NCBI GenBank assembly: GCA_946811695.1
Contig: OX328125.1
Location: 36,007,751 to 36,071,750, forward strand
From: Gonocerus acuteangulatus
Taxonomy: Eukaryota; Arthropoda; Insecta; Hemiptera; Coreidae
Length of the DNA: 64,000 nt
Reading direction: 5' to 3'
The notes under the pieces were generated by a model. The model was given only the letters and a program-made list of their open reading frames with translations, did not search any database and was not told the DNA's origin. Both the position numbers and the translations under genes were made by a program. Shown piece after piece: positions 12,201-23,482 of this stretch (the stretch's first letter is position 1; every line of letters starts with the position of its first letter).

Positions 12201-14694
12201 CATTGTTGACTTTGACGTCTCTGAGGCAGGTCTAAAACTTTCTTCCGTCTCCGTCTTCTTCGGATATGTTGACTCGTATTTTATTTGTATGCCAAGAGGT
12301 TAATACTAAGCATAGGAGAAGGAACTTAGAGAAGATTGCATATTTTCGAACCAATCAGGACATAAAGGAGTAAATAAGAAATTATTTGTTATAACCATTA
12401 TGTCCATCTAATTTTTCTTTGAACATTTTCATTTCCCAAAAGTAACATTTCTTTTGGAATTTTCATATTATTTCAATAGAAAAGTTCACACAAGTCCTAA
12501 GCAACTTTTATTTTAAAAAATGAGTAAAAACTTTATTAGGAAACTCCAATGCACATATTTTGTTTTACAACCATGTAGAGATGAATAGATTAGAAGCATG
12601 ATTTTGTCTATGTATCTCTCCAAAAGAGTATACACCAAAATAATTCTTCATCCATAATAAAATACTCAATTCAATTTAGTAAAAAAGTTACTGACAATTT
12701 TTACTATTCGACATTATCCCCAAACCTGACATAGTGGATGAATCTTGATTATTTATTGCTTTCTTTATTTTTTAAAATATTACCTTTAATTTATTTTTGT
12801 TTGGAGGAAATAATGAAATCTTTCATATATGTATAAACTCACCGAAGCAGTTTTTCCTTTGACAAATGCCTCGACTTGTTTGGCCTGAAATGAACAAACT
12901 ACTTAAATTCATATTATACAAAGCTTGAGCTTAAGTTATCTTCTTTATAATATTGTCATATTTTGTTAATTGGAAAATTGGGTTAATAGTTACAATTCAA
13001 GGTTTTGCTTCAAAAAGCAGTTAGTATCAACTTACCATTCTTTAAGAAAATGAGAAAAAAAAAAAAAAGTTAAAGAATTCAAATTTCAAGTTATTTAAAC
13101 ATAATGTTGTTGCTTACTTTCGATTATGATATTCACATATGGTAAGGAGCTGAATCCTACTTGAACAAAACAAAAGTTTTTTTCTTAGCACGAGATAGTG
13201 TTTATAACTCCCAACATCAATAGACTGGAGCTACATCCTTTCTGTTCTTGTCATTCCAACTCATAATGATAGAATGTAATCTAATGAATGTGTGGAAAGT
13301 AAATTATCTTACAGCGAGGATATTTTCTGATGATTCTTCCTGTCTCTCGGATTCATTGCCATATAGTTTAATACCTTCAATGCTGTGGGGGGGCGTGAAT
13401 AATGGAGCTATGTCATCCTGGAACATGAACAATTAATGAAAGAACCAAATCATTTATTTATTATTGAGTTATTTAAATTTTAAATAAATCATTTACAATT
13501 TCAATTAAATAATACTCAAGTTTAAGGTTTTCAAATAAAGGTAACTATGATGTACTGACAAAACAAGCATTATAGAAGAGATAAAATCTTACATTTGTGA
13601 TAAAAAGACCATCCAAATGATCAAACATTACATTTTACAGGTTACATATAAATAACAATTATATTTCTGTCAAATACTCACTTTTACCAAATATAATTCA
13701 CTTCTTGAATGTATCTCTTCACTACCCAGGCGTCCAACCGGAATAGTCTTCTTGTTTGTTGGTAAAGTAAATGGTTTCAGTTCTTTATGTGCCTGAAATA
13801 AAATTAATTCATAATGTAGTCCATTTTAATTGAATCAATCCATGCAAAAAGGGCTTCAGTCCATTTTTTCCCAATATGAGTTCGGATTATATTTTCGTTA
13901 ATATGAGTGATAGATTCGTTATCTCTGAAGGTAACTACACATTAATACATTAAAAGGACTTCAGTCCAATACATAGTAGCCATAGAAACAAAGTCCTAAT
14001 TTTATTATTCCATGCGGAAAGGGCTTCAGTCTAGTTTTCTAAAAACTTTTGATTTTGGACTGAAGCCCCTTTTGCATGGATCTAGTCAATTGGCATTAAA
14101 GCTTCTGTTGCCTCCCCCATCCCGCACAACCACACATCTTATCCCATATAAAATATACAAAGGCCAGTCAGAAGCTTTAATGAAATATCTGGATGTATAT
14201 ATTGTTCAAATTGATTTAGTGCATTAAAGATAAGAGTTAGCCATCTGAGTAATACATAGTATTGGTTATAATTATGTTTTATAACAGACGAATTAAGAAT
14301 TTTGAAGGATAAAATTGAAATCCTTAATGGACAAAATGTACATTGTTGTAATCCTTTGTGGTTCTGCAGCACACAATGGAACCATTTTTAACATTAAATC
14401 TAAGGGATGGAGGAATGCAGCAAAAACCAAAATCATTCATCATTTGCACATATTATATAATTATTTTTATAATAAGTTCTTAAGAAATAATTTTTTAAAG
14501 AAGAATAAGATTATTTTTGTAATGTTATTGAAATTTCTTGCTTGAATATTACTTTAAAGGTACTAATTAATCATGACAGTGACTAAATAATAATAGTCTT
14601 TAAAAAAAATAGATACCACATTTGGTGATATTTTTATCACTAATAGTAATAATATTAATAGGGGGCGCTAATAGCCACGATTTGTTGATGCGCC

Positions 14695-14730
<36 letters not shown>

Positions 14731-17700
14731 TAATAGGGGGGAAATAGGACCTTAATAGCCCACAAGGGCCCATAGAGGCAGGTACCGAAGAGGTATCTGA
14801 TTCTTTACCACATGGCACACTAGGGAGATAGAGTGGTCAATGTTCCGGCTGACTGAACATCAATTTTCCTCCTTAGCAGGTACCCACTATAGCCTAGGTG
14901 AGTCACCGACACTGACTCTCCAATAATGACATGAGAAGTAAAAACTTTCAGTGCTTGTCTGAGTTTCGAACTCAGGCCCTCTATCATGAAGAGAAAACAA
15001 AATATCTTATGACTGGAGTCAAAATATATATGAATATAAAGTACAGACTATTAGGCGCATTAAAATTAAATTACATTTTTTTTTTTTTTATTGAGTTTTG
15101 CCTTCAAATGTTATTTTTTTTTAATATTTTATTTAACATTAACACCCTCCACTATATCCTTCAGATGGAAAAAAAATATAAAATAAAAAAATCATTTCAT
15201 ATTTATTTCACATTAGTTATAATTTTTTATGCAACACTCTGACCCTCTCCTGTTTGATTTCTATAACAAAAACGCTTAAACTTTGCCATTCATTTTGAAA
15301 AATTAAATGTTCTGTTGAGTTTTTGATGCATTATTGGAAGACATTTGATGAACTTATTTTATTCATAAAAATACACCCTAATTCAGAGAAATACAACTAT
15401 CGATAACATATAGACACCTTTGAAGTTAAGTGGGGTTAGGTTAGAGTACTCGACTAATATGCTGGAGGACCTGAGTTCAAAACTCGGGGTTTACAGTAAG
15501 GATTTAGGTCCCTAGGCCCACTCAGCCTTTGATTAATTTATTAATGGGTACCTATAAAGAAGAAAATCAGGTGACTAGAGCATAGTAATAACCACAGGAG
15601 CTCCCTGGTGTGCTTTATGGTCAAGTATCTGCCCCTCTGGGCCCTTTTGGCCTGTTATCAGACTGATTTTATTTTTTATATTGAAGTTAAATAGAAGATT
15701 AGATATTGAAGAATGATAGTGGAAACATGTGTTATTTTTAGTTGTGCCAGAATCAAAACGAATCTTCACTTCCATACCAACAGGGCCCTGATAGTAAAAA
15801 CTTTTGTTGTATTACAGAAGAAATTATATGTTTTTTTACCACTTTTTTCTCTTCTGCGTGTCTCATTTTATGCTCTCCTAATATTCTCTGAACTTCTTGA
15901 CTTAGTTCTTTTTCTTCCAACTCCTAAAACTCAAAAAACGTACAACAGGTTATTTTAAGGTACAATTTAAGAATGATTGCTGTAATATAAGGATTACGCA
16001 AGTGAGAATTATTTTAATTTTTGAAGTCTTCAACATAAGAATCCAACCGCTTATTGATTTTTTGAAACTCATTCGAGATTACGGATCTCACTAAAAATTT
16101 CATAGGAATAAGAACTCAGACATTCAAAAGAAAACCTCACACGGATTAAAAAACAATAATAATAAATAAAAAACTTGAATTACAGTTATGATTTTTAAGA
16201 TTGGTTAACCAGTTAGAAAGTGGAATCAAAAGGAGTAAGTCAGACATTGAAGACAAAGAGAACTGTGCACCGATCAAGTGCATGAAAATTAAACAAAAAA
16301 ATAAATATTAAAAATATCAGCTGTAACTAACAAAGACTGACTTTTTTCTTAATATCTTTTGATTCCATAACTTTTAGATTTCTTTTTTCCATTTCTTTTT
16401 TGATGTCAGAAACTTCTTGATCCTGAAATAGATAAATTTCAAGAATTAAAAACCAATATATAAAAAGTTTTTGAATTAATTAATATTTGAAAGACAGAAT
16501 TTACAAACAATAAAATAAAAAAATCCTGCTTATATACAGTGATTTTTTTATTAACGTACCACAATTCTATCTATGTCACTCTCAGGTACTTCAGATTCAA
16601 TCTCTTCAATAGTAACTGAAGATTGTCGTTCCAATAAACTAAAGCGTTCTTCCTGAAAATCAAATATATTTAATTGAAAAAGAAATGCCTTGGAATTCAA
16701 TAATGTGGGTGTATCTGAAAGCTGTAAAATTTTAAAAAAAGTTCTTTTATCAACTGAAAATGTCTCTGTTAATTAATAAATCAACGGATTTAAGGTAAAC
16801 ATAATTATAGAACCGACTAATGACACTATGAATCTCACCTACTATTCTATTTCTTTATTTAAATCAAAATAAAAATCAACTTATAAATCAACCATAATAG
16901 AACTACATATCCATATCTATACATATATGCACAGAGATATTTCAATAACTTTTAGCTTAATTCTGTCTTTTTCATAAGGTAAAAATTATCAGCTGAACTC
17001 CAACAAGGCAAACCATGGCGACAAGTAAAAAAAAATTAGCAAAGAAATAGTCAGTGTATATGCTTGTGTGTTTGAAAGGAACAGAGAGTATATTGAGGTT
17101 AAAGAGATGAAGTAGGTATAAAGCATAAGTTATATTATTCATGAATTTAGATATTTATAAGATATGTCTGTCAGGCATTCATTACATTAATAATTGTGAC
17201 ATCAGTAAACCAAAATAGCTGCATTGTTTTGGAGAGAAATAAAAACAAGGAGGCAAAACCTAATTTAGGACCATTATTTTGAGAATTTTGTTCTGGATAT
17301 TTCCTATTATTCCTGATAGGACCAAAAAATGTTGGTTTGGACACCATACCACTGAGTTATACTCTAAAATTGACCTAAGTATTAAGTAATGTATAGAGTT
17401 AATAATGGTCCAATTTTTTTTAAGCCTTTTGTACTTCTTATAATAAAGCCAGGCGATCTGTTGGCCTTCTTGCATACATTTTCATCAAACGTAAGGCCAG
17501 GCATCATAATTATACCCAAGTCTCTTGTCATTCATCCCATTGCATTAGTTTAATCTCAATCTGTGAGTATTAAAGTATACATTCTCATTAAAGATCAAAA
17601 AATGTTTATAAGATAAAAATCGTAATTTAATGTTAGAAATAAAATTATAAAATGCTAATTGTAAACAATATTTCAATTTAAAGTGACTTGCTCCATTACT

Positions 17701-20579
17701 CAAAACTAAGAGCAAATGCCTGCCAAGGTGTTAATGATAATATCAGATTTTGCCCCCCCCCTCCTCACAAAGTATTGCAATTTTGTAGTAAGAATGTTAT
17801 TCTCTAAACCTTTTCCATTAAACCAAAATGTGCCAACCTAAAAATGTTTAGTACCTATAACTGTAGTTCAAATGCTCTAGATATTTGATGGTAGAGGTTA
17901 TGGGATTTCATCTAATTGGAATAGAGTGTGAATAAATATGCTTACATAGCTAGATTTGAGGAGTTCAGAGAATTTGTCTTTAATTCCAACTCGATCAATT
18001 TTCGGTGGGTTCAAGAACTTATGCATCCTGGTGAAGCTAAAAAGTATATTCCATGTGTCTTCCTGGACCTTTTCAGAACAGCAAGCCTGAATAAAAATGG
18101 TCATTAAAAAAACGACAAAATGAAACACTTTTGTAACTATTTAATTAGATGTATGTAGGATGCCCAATGGCCATGAGTGCTAACCCATGAGAACTCTCTG
18201 CCTAAGTTTGTGGGTTCGATAACCACTAAAGATGGTAGCTTTTCTTCAGAAGAAGAAAAAAAACCCAATCCTAAATAGGAAAGGTTGGTAACCTGTAGAT
18301 AACCCATCCTGATTTTGGCATAAGGTTTGGGTTACTTATAAATAGATTTTACAATTTAAAGATGTACATTAAATACTCAATACCGTCATCTGGGGTGACT
18401 TCGGACAGGTCATACGAATTAGGACATATAACATGGTAGGAAATCAATGCACTGGTAATTTCCTGCACACTATTGTCCGAACTTGTTCGATCTGTCCAAA
18501 CTCCCCCAGATGACAGTATTCCTAGTGAATTTAATTGTAGTGATTCATTGGCCCTGATTTTACTTTTGCTTATAAATATTTCAATGGAACTGATAAAGAT
18601 TTACTTCCTAAAATTACATTCAGAAAATAAAAAAGAGGAGAAGGTTTAATTTCTTACAAAATGGATGGGAATGTGAAACTTTGTTTTTACTTCAACTGAT
18701 TATAATTAATGTTCCACTTTTATATCCAAAAGATATAAAAGAATTCATTCTGAAGACATATAGAATTGAAATCTGAATAAAAGAATTCAATTTTGAATTT
18801 GGAAACATATTTTGAGTTGAGGATTTAATTCCCACTAGGGGTGTTGGCTTTTCTTTACAAATAGAAAACTTGCCCTAAAAATCTGTTATTTATAAACAGA
18901 CAATACAAAGGCAAGTCCTTTCTACACCTTTTTATCTCTCTGTTTCACTGAGGGTTTGCACACTGGGCAACAGCTCTACTCCTGCTGGGCAACTTCTATA
19001 TTTTTGCTGAGGCGGAAATGCATTTTTTTATGTTGCAAATATATTTGTTTCTACCTGCAGAACAATTTATATTGAGAGGTTCTAAAAGAAGCCAACATAT
19101 TCTAATGAGGATGAAAATAAGAAATACAATTATTTCACAAATGATATTTATATTTGCAGAAAAAAAAGAAGCACTTTAGAGCTATGCTCTCACATCAGTG
19201 CTCTGATAACTTAATGAAACTTAAGGGGAATAATTTTTTTAACAGCACAATGACATTAAAAGTTGACAACATTATATAAAAATATTAATTAAAAACTATC
19301 ATGATGTTAAAGAAAAAATAAAAGGTCGCGAGGGCCCAGAGGAACAGACACTGTAGAGGTATCTGATTCTTGACTATACGGCACACTAGGGAGAGAGTGA
19401 GGTCAGTACTATGCTCCAGCCACATGATTTTCTCCTTAGCAGGTACCCTTTAATTAATTATGTAAAGGGTGGGCAGGTCTAAGTCTCCGAATCCAAAACA
19501 CAAGCGAAAACACTAGAAGATAAAATCTGTAGTCCGCTCGAGTTTTGAATTCAGGTCCTCCAGCATATTAGTCCAGTGCTTATGTAGAAAATAAGTGCTC
19601 ATTAAATTGTACAGTCCATGGTAAGAAATAATGCACTTTTACCTGAACAAAGTCTTTTTCAAGGCCCAAACTGAGTAAGCCCCGTTCACAAAAATACTTA
19701 CCAATGTCTGAAAAAAAAAATCCATTTTCAGACACTTGCAAAATAAATTATTGAGCTTTAAAGATTTACTTAATCTCTAGGATGGCGTCAATCATTAAAT
19801 TGAAAGAAATGGAAATGAACATGATATTGCAGGCATGTTTCACATTTTGAATTAACCAGTACTTGAACAACCAACCTTTTGCATTTAGGAAATTGAAGAA
19901 AAAAAAAAAAAAAAAAAAAAATGAAAGGAAAAACTCATGATGGCTCAGTAGGGAGATGGTGTGGGCAATACCAGCCCCCACAGCCTGATTTTCCCCTAAG
20001 CTCTTGACGGCTAAAAGTTAAAGACTGGATGGGCCTGGGGTCAGGTGTTACTCTTTCCAGTCCCTGGACCATGGCACTGGAAGATAAAATATTTAGTGTG
20101 AATCAGTATTTCAAACTCAAGACCTCCAGTACATGAGCCAAGAAATGAAAAAAAAAAAACAAAAACACTTTTGAGCTGGCATTGGTTCCTAAATGTTGAA
20201 GCCCTCCGACTACTTTATAAAAGAATAAGTGGGAATTTATGGGTGCTCAAGATCTGAGATCATTAGCAATTGAACCACTAGAATCTTTTCAATGATAAAT
20301 ATTCTAAGCAAAACATTCTTCAAATTACCTTTCATTTCATTCCTTTTGAAAAAAAAAAGAAAAAAAAAGTCTCAACACATTCAATTACTTACCTTTTTTA
20401 GACATGCTAAATTGAGCTGGATCTTCATCACTGATTTTCATAGCTATCCATTTTAGCAAAGCAAGCCGCTCAGGGACATCCTTGTAAATTATTTGCAAGA
20501 TTTCTTTGTCAGAGTATTTCTTATAATTGGGAAAATCTATGGTCTGCAGATTAGTTCTCCATTTTTTAACAGCCCTCAT
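9264..20579 (-). CDS. HAUS7-like augmin complex subunit, 11 exons
   Basis: Probable subunit of the augmin (HAUS) complex, which recruits gamma-tubulin to spindle microtubules. Exons on the minus strand: 20393-20579, 19643-19707, 17946-18086, 16560-16652, 16342-16422, 15840-15923, 13682-13792, 13313-13417, 12843-12884, 12021-12125 and 9273-9404. All junctions keep frame and give about 384 residues, close to human HAUS7 (about 368). The link to HAUS7 rests on the N-terminal part: VPERLALLKWIAMKI resembles the HAUS7 RLEILEW segment, and the pattern GLLSLGL..DFVQACCSEKVQ also matches. The middle exons (about residues 131-215) are Glu/Lys-rich and predicted coiled coil. The C-terminal part contains a Pro-rich APLFTPPHS and IFVMPGSPPLGHLDP and is unlike what I recall of HAUS7. 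The last exon is ended either by the in-frame TAG at 9264-9266 after a GTACGT, or by splicing at that GTACGT to an exon I did not find. A minus-strand AATAAA at 9202-9207 favours the stop. Confidence 0.6.
9805..9935 (+). repeat. SINE-A, 5'-truncated fragment
   Basis: Contains ggtgttgattcaatttccac, gattttctttcaaaaaaaga and ctatcctggcttgtaaaggg, the body of the family. A similar short fragment lies at 18815-18890 and a more diverged tail at about 58335-58470. Confidence 0.55.
11566..11735 (-). repeat. SINE-B copy
   Basis: Read on the minus strand: gattctcatgcgggagatgg, box B-like gtgggttcatttcccacc, gcaggaatttt, ctggctgcacc, gatgttggcgctaatggcc, ending gatgcgccatgaaaaaa with an A tail. tRNA-derived SINE by its head. 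Confidence 0.75.
12156..12299. mobile_element. TTAA-flanked mini-element (piggyBac-type MITE)
   Basis: Bordered by TTAA at 12152-12155 and 12300-12303. The left end CCTGTTGACATACAA and the right end (read inward) CCTCTTGGCATACAA are imperfect inverted repeats. 144 bp, no coding capacity. TTAA target sites with CCY-type ends are the mark of the piggyBac superfamily. It lies in an intron of the HAUS7-like gene. Confidence 0.65.
13838..14082. repeat. Cluster of GGGCTTCAGTCC inverted repeats
   Basis: The motif TCCATGCAAAAAGGGCTTCA occurs at 13838, a related CCATGCGGAAAGGGCTTCAG at 14010, and the inverted form TGAAGCCCCTTTTGCATGGA near 14063-14082; a further partial copy is near 13955. They look like the terminal repeats of a small MITE with one internal duplicate. 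No target duplication was resolved. Confidence 0.6.
14640..14727 (+). repeat. SINE-B 3' fragment with long A tail
   Basis: gggggcgctaatagccacg then ttgttgatgcgccgt followed by about 30 A. A matching 3' fragment (gctgcaacctggatgtcgg then a ~35-A run) is at 63025-63139 on the plus strand and a decayed minus-strand one at about 34085-34155. Confidence 0.65.
14740..15000 (-). repeat. SINE-C copy
   Basis: Same block order as 19325-19600: gagggcccat-like tail (caagggcccatagaggcagg), gaggtatctgattctttacc, acactagggagatagagtgg, ccttagcaggtaccc and a box-like gtttcgaactcaggccc. Confidence 0.6.
15430..15675 (+). repeat. SINE-C copy
   Basis: Head gttagagtactcgactaata, box ggacctgagttcaaaactc, then ggtacctataaagaagaaaa, tgtgctttatggtcaagtat, tctgcccctctgggccctt and cctgttatcagactgatttt. 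Other copies: 180-330 (plus, 5' truncated), 14740-15000, 19325-19600 and 19930-20140 (minus) and 20730-20870; head fragments near 48945-49015 and 49415-49465. Confidence 0.65.
17260..17480 (-). pseudogene. Non-LTR retrotransposon reverse-transcriptase C-terminal remnant
   Basis: The minus-strand frame reads ...WTIINSIHYLILRSILEYNSVVWCPN... and ...IGNIQNKILKIM. The pattern (L..LVRSILEYASVVW.P....I..LE.VQ..) is the segment after the RT domain in Jockey/CR1-type LINEs. It is short, lacks the catalytic motif and is not intact. Confidence 0.6.
18150..18335 (+). repeat. SINE-A copy, diverged
   Basis: Head aatggccatgagtgctaacc and box tgtgggttcgataaccact, followed by tagcttttcttcagaagaag and cctgtagataacccatcctg. 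It lies just upstream of an exon of the HAUS7-like gene. Confidence 0.65.
18383..18516. mobile_element. 134-bp TA-flanked MITE
   Basis: Inverted ends CCGTCATCTGGGG and CCCCAGATGACAG with TA on either side (18381-18382, 18517-18518). The homology extends inward (gacttcggacag against its complement ctgtccaaactc). Non-coding. Confidence 0.7.
19325..19600 (-). repeat. SINE-C copy, near full length
   Basis: In minus orientation: the box region is the complement of gaattcaggtcctccagcat, followed by the ggtacc-containing middle and the tail complementary to gagggcccagaggaacagac and gtagaggtatctgattcttg. Confidence 0.65.
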
Positions 20580-22765
20580 TTCTAAGGTTTATTAGATAAA
20601 GTAGGATCTATGCCACTGGACTAAATGTGTTATTTATTAGATAAGAGGTTAAAAAATAATAAATTGTGCTAAGCATTTTGATCATCTGGTTAAAATATTT
20701 TATTTATTTAAAAAATAAAAAAAATCAGTTCCATAGGCTACAAGAGAGTGGCAGATCCTGTAGAGGTATCTGGTTCTTGATCATAGTGTGATCAGTACTA
20801 TGCTCCAGCAGCTTTGCAGATACACTCCTGAGTTTCAAACTTATGTCATCTAGAACATGTGAGTCACGGTCTCTTTCATAGAGCCAAGCTCGCCCCTTTC
20901 AATACCTAAAGGAATGTACTGCGTTGAAGATAATTTGACTTAATAAACAGTTCTTTATGAAGCTCTCAAATTCCTTACAAAGCAATCCAACCTACAAATG
21001 GTAAAATTCAAGAATTTGTGTACAATTTATGCTGGGAAATATTTCAGACTAGAGTAAAGACTTGCAGGGCCGCCACATGGGGGGGACAACCGGGTACAGT
21101 TGTCCCGGGCCGATCCTCGCTAATTGGAAAAAAAGTACCGAAAGTGACCTTTGCAGCACCGATTGTCGGCTTTTATTCTCATTTTGCTCAAAACTGAAGT
21201 TGAAAATAATTTTAAAATGCCCAAAGTCCTATAGCAAAGTATTAGAATTTTCATTCTTGCTCTGAGAAGTGGGGGCCCGTTATCTGGTCCCGGGCCCGGC
21301 TCTGAGATGTGGCGGCCCTGAAGACCTGTTCACCAAATAAAAACTAACCTGATTGAATAAAGCCTTTATTTCTAAAATAATGACTTACTGAAGATTATCT
21401 GATGTGTTTCATCTATCCTTTAATAGTTAGCTGGAAAAGGTAAAAAGGGGTTTCTGGTCATGTTACTAACCATACTATATCCCTTGTTTGCAGAATGGAA
21501 AAAAAAAAAAAAAAAACACCTCGAGTGTATTTATTTCTCAGCCCTTGTAGCCATTTAACTATTTTTTAGAAGAACGGCTTCCTCTCAGGTAATTGTTGAC
21601 CACAGCTTCTTTGGGTGCAACCATTATCTCTGAAGCTGGAATAACATCATGTCTACTGGTTTTATACTGGAGGGGAAATAAGCAGTGTTGCCAAGATGAA
21701 GAAATACCAATGAAAAGGGCATGCACAATAGAAATATGCATTTATTAACTTTAAAGTAATTTTGTTGGCATATACTCATATATAGTGCAGAATTTTATTT
21801 TAAGCACTAGTAACCCTGGCTTATCTAATACCTCCTTTAGTTATAATGAATTGGTCTTGTGATGATTCATAGCTCCCTCTGTTTTTTTTTTTTTTTTAAA
21901 TGGTATATTTACTTCTACTGGTGGCAACTTTTTCATTACATCCAAGTTGAATTAGATGATTTTTTTTCAGTGAGTCCATTACTGATGAAATTCAATCCAC
22001 CTCAATCTAAATCCAAACTAGCATTACCTCGAGCGAAACTAACTATCCTCCCACGGTGGGACCTCCTCCATTGTGATCTGTACTTTTCATAGTTTCTGAT
22101 GAAATTTTAATATTTCAATAGTAAATTTATTACTCGTTCAGTATAAATCACTGCATTATTAACAATAATCCATTAATTTATTTGTTATAATTCAATGATA
22201 CTATAAAAAAAAAATAGTCTGGTACAATTTTTAACAAATATCTACTATATATTTGTCAAATACCATTATTAATAAATAGAGACTACTCTTTTCACTGTGC
22301 ATGTGTATCTAGGCCTTTAGCACCAGGAGGATTAATAAATAAAAAATACAAAACAACAGTTTAGGGCTAAATAAAATGGCCTAGACCTAACATAGACATA
22401 TAGTATATACTTTTTTAAAGAAAAATCATCTTTATTATTTAAGAAAGAAATAGAAACTATTTCAAGAGCCATGATTTATAATTTAAAGGTACTGGAGACT
22501 TAACATTAATAACTTTTAAAAATCTGAGAGTAATGACTGATTATTCCTTTGATAAGTACACTCTTGTGAACTTCCAAAATGTCATGGAAAGGGAAGCTTT
22601 TGATTCTTCTTGTAGCAGAAGACTGTCCTAAGGTGTATTTTCACTTCTAAATCAGTTTTAATTGTCATTGTTTTGACAAAAAAATTCAATACATTCAAAA
22701 AAATACAATTTATTCTGGTATTTACAAAATAGAAAATTTAAACAATCAAATGTACAAGTAAGGGA
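20580..22765. other. Intergenic between the HAUS7-like gene and GEMIN2
   Basis: Contains the 5' flank of the HAUS7-like gene, a SINE-C fragment (20730-20870), a hAT-type MITE (21065-21320), an A-run at 21499-21516 and the GEMIN2 3' flank. No additional gene is supported. Confidence 0.5.
21065..21320. mobile_element. hAT-type MITE with CAGGGCCGCCACAT ends
   Basis: The ends CAGGGCCGCCACAT and ATGTGGCGGCCCTG are perfect inverted repeats. The flanks aagacttg (21057-21064) and aagacctg (21321-21328) form an 8-bp target duplication with one difference, as expected for hAT elements. The interior is non-coding and 256 bp long overall. Confidence 0.8.
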
Positions 22766-23482
22766 TCAATCACATAAATCAATCTGTTTGTAATACCTTG
22801 CAGCAAGACAAATAATTAAATTCAGATGTACAAGTAAGTCATCATCGGCACTTTTAAGAGTTGCTCTTTTCTCTCTTGCCGATCTTATTATATTCCTCAA
22901 ATCAGCGCAAGTAGAAGGGATGAGAGGCTCCTCAAAACAGGCAAAAATAGAAAACAGCCATTTAGAAGTCCTGTGTGAAAACTCTATCGTTCCCTCGTCC
23001 AGCCATGAAGAAAAATAATTTATTAGTTTATCCAGCCCTGACTGCTGGATAAAAAACAAAGTCTGAAGTAAGGGATGGGTTTCCTTACAAAATGTGAGCC
23101 AATTACTTTCATTTTCAGGATCATTGGGCAGCAAAGGTTCAGATGTAGGTTTCCTTTTAGACCAACGTTTTTTCAAATCGCTTATATCTTCCCTCAATTC
23201 AGAGAAATGTTTCAGTTGTTTCCTTTGCCAGTCTTGTGAAGGAAGAAAATCTGAGCTGACTGAAGCCAGCTCTCGTTCTTTTACATAAACAGTTTGATTT
23301 TTCTTATATACATTTGGGTCCAGCGCGGCAACAGTTGTTTGAGGAATTCGAGAATTTTCACAAATTACTTGGTATAAATATTCAAATCCATTAGAAGGTG
23401 AATCTTTTGGGTCATAACCAGAGATGTCCTCAAAAATGCCTAATGCTTTACTTGTGAAACAGTCTTGTTCATCCACTTCCAT
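22766..23482 (-). CDS. GEMIN2: Gemin2 (SMN complex subunit), single exon
   Basis: Core partner of SMN that holds the Sm protein pentamer during spliceosomal snRNP assembly. It is an uninterrupted 238-residue frame; human Gemin2 is about 280. Family-like features in order: FEYLYQVICENSRIPQTTVAALDP (residues ~32-55, like the YLRRVQIEA..CPDVVVAQIDP region), QDWQRKQLKHFSELREDI (~103-120, like LQWQQQQVAQFS), then the helical C-terminal domain with LINYFSSWLDE, RTSKWLFSIFACFEEPLIP (like RWLYALLACLEKPLLP) and LLVHLNLIICLAARYYKQIDL (like LNLLICLVSRYFDQRDL). The ATG at 23480-23482 begins MEVDEQDCF. A minus-strand AATAAA lies at 22709-22714, about 50 bp after the stop, consistent with a short 3' UTR. 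It is divergent from COPE, whose ATG is 1.3 kb away, so regulatory sequence may be shared. No sign of decay. Confidence 0.93.
   Translation of the reverse strand: MEVDEQDCFTSKALGIFEDISGYDPKDSPSNGFEYLYQVICENSRIPQTTVAALDPNVYKKNQTVYVKERELASVSSDFLPSQDWQRKQLKHFSELREDISDLKKRWSKRKPTSEPLLPNDPENESNWLTFCKETHPLLQTLFFIQQSGLDKLINYFSSWLDEGTIEFSHRTSKWLFSIFACFEEPLIPSTCADLRNIIRSAREKRATLKSADDDLLVHLNLIICLAARYYKQIDLCD

Noticed and set aside
15440..15490. Possible tRNA gene (box-B-like ggacctgagttcaaaactc)
   Set aside because: No complete cloverleaf could be drawn; the same head recurs in several SINE-C copies, so it is a tRNA-derived repeat.
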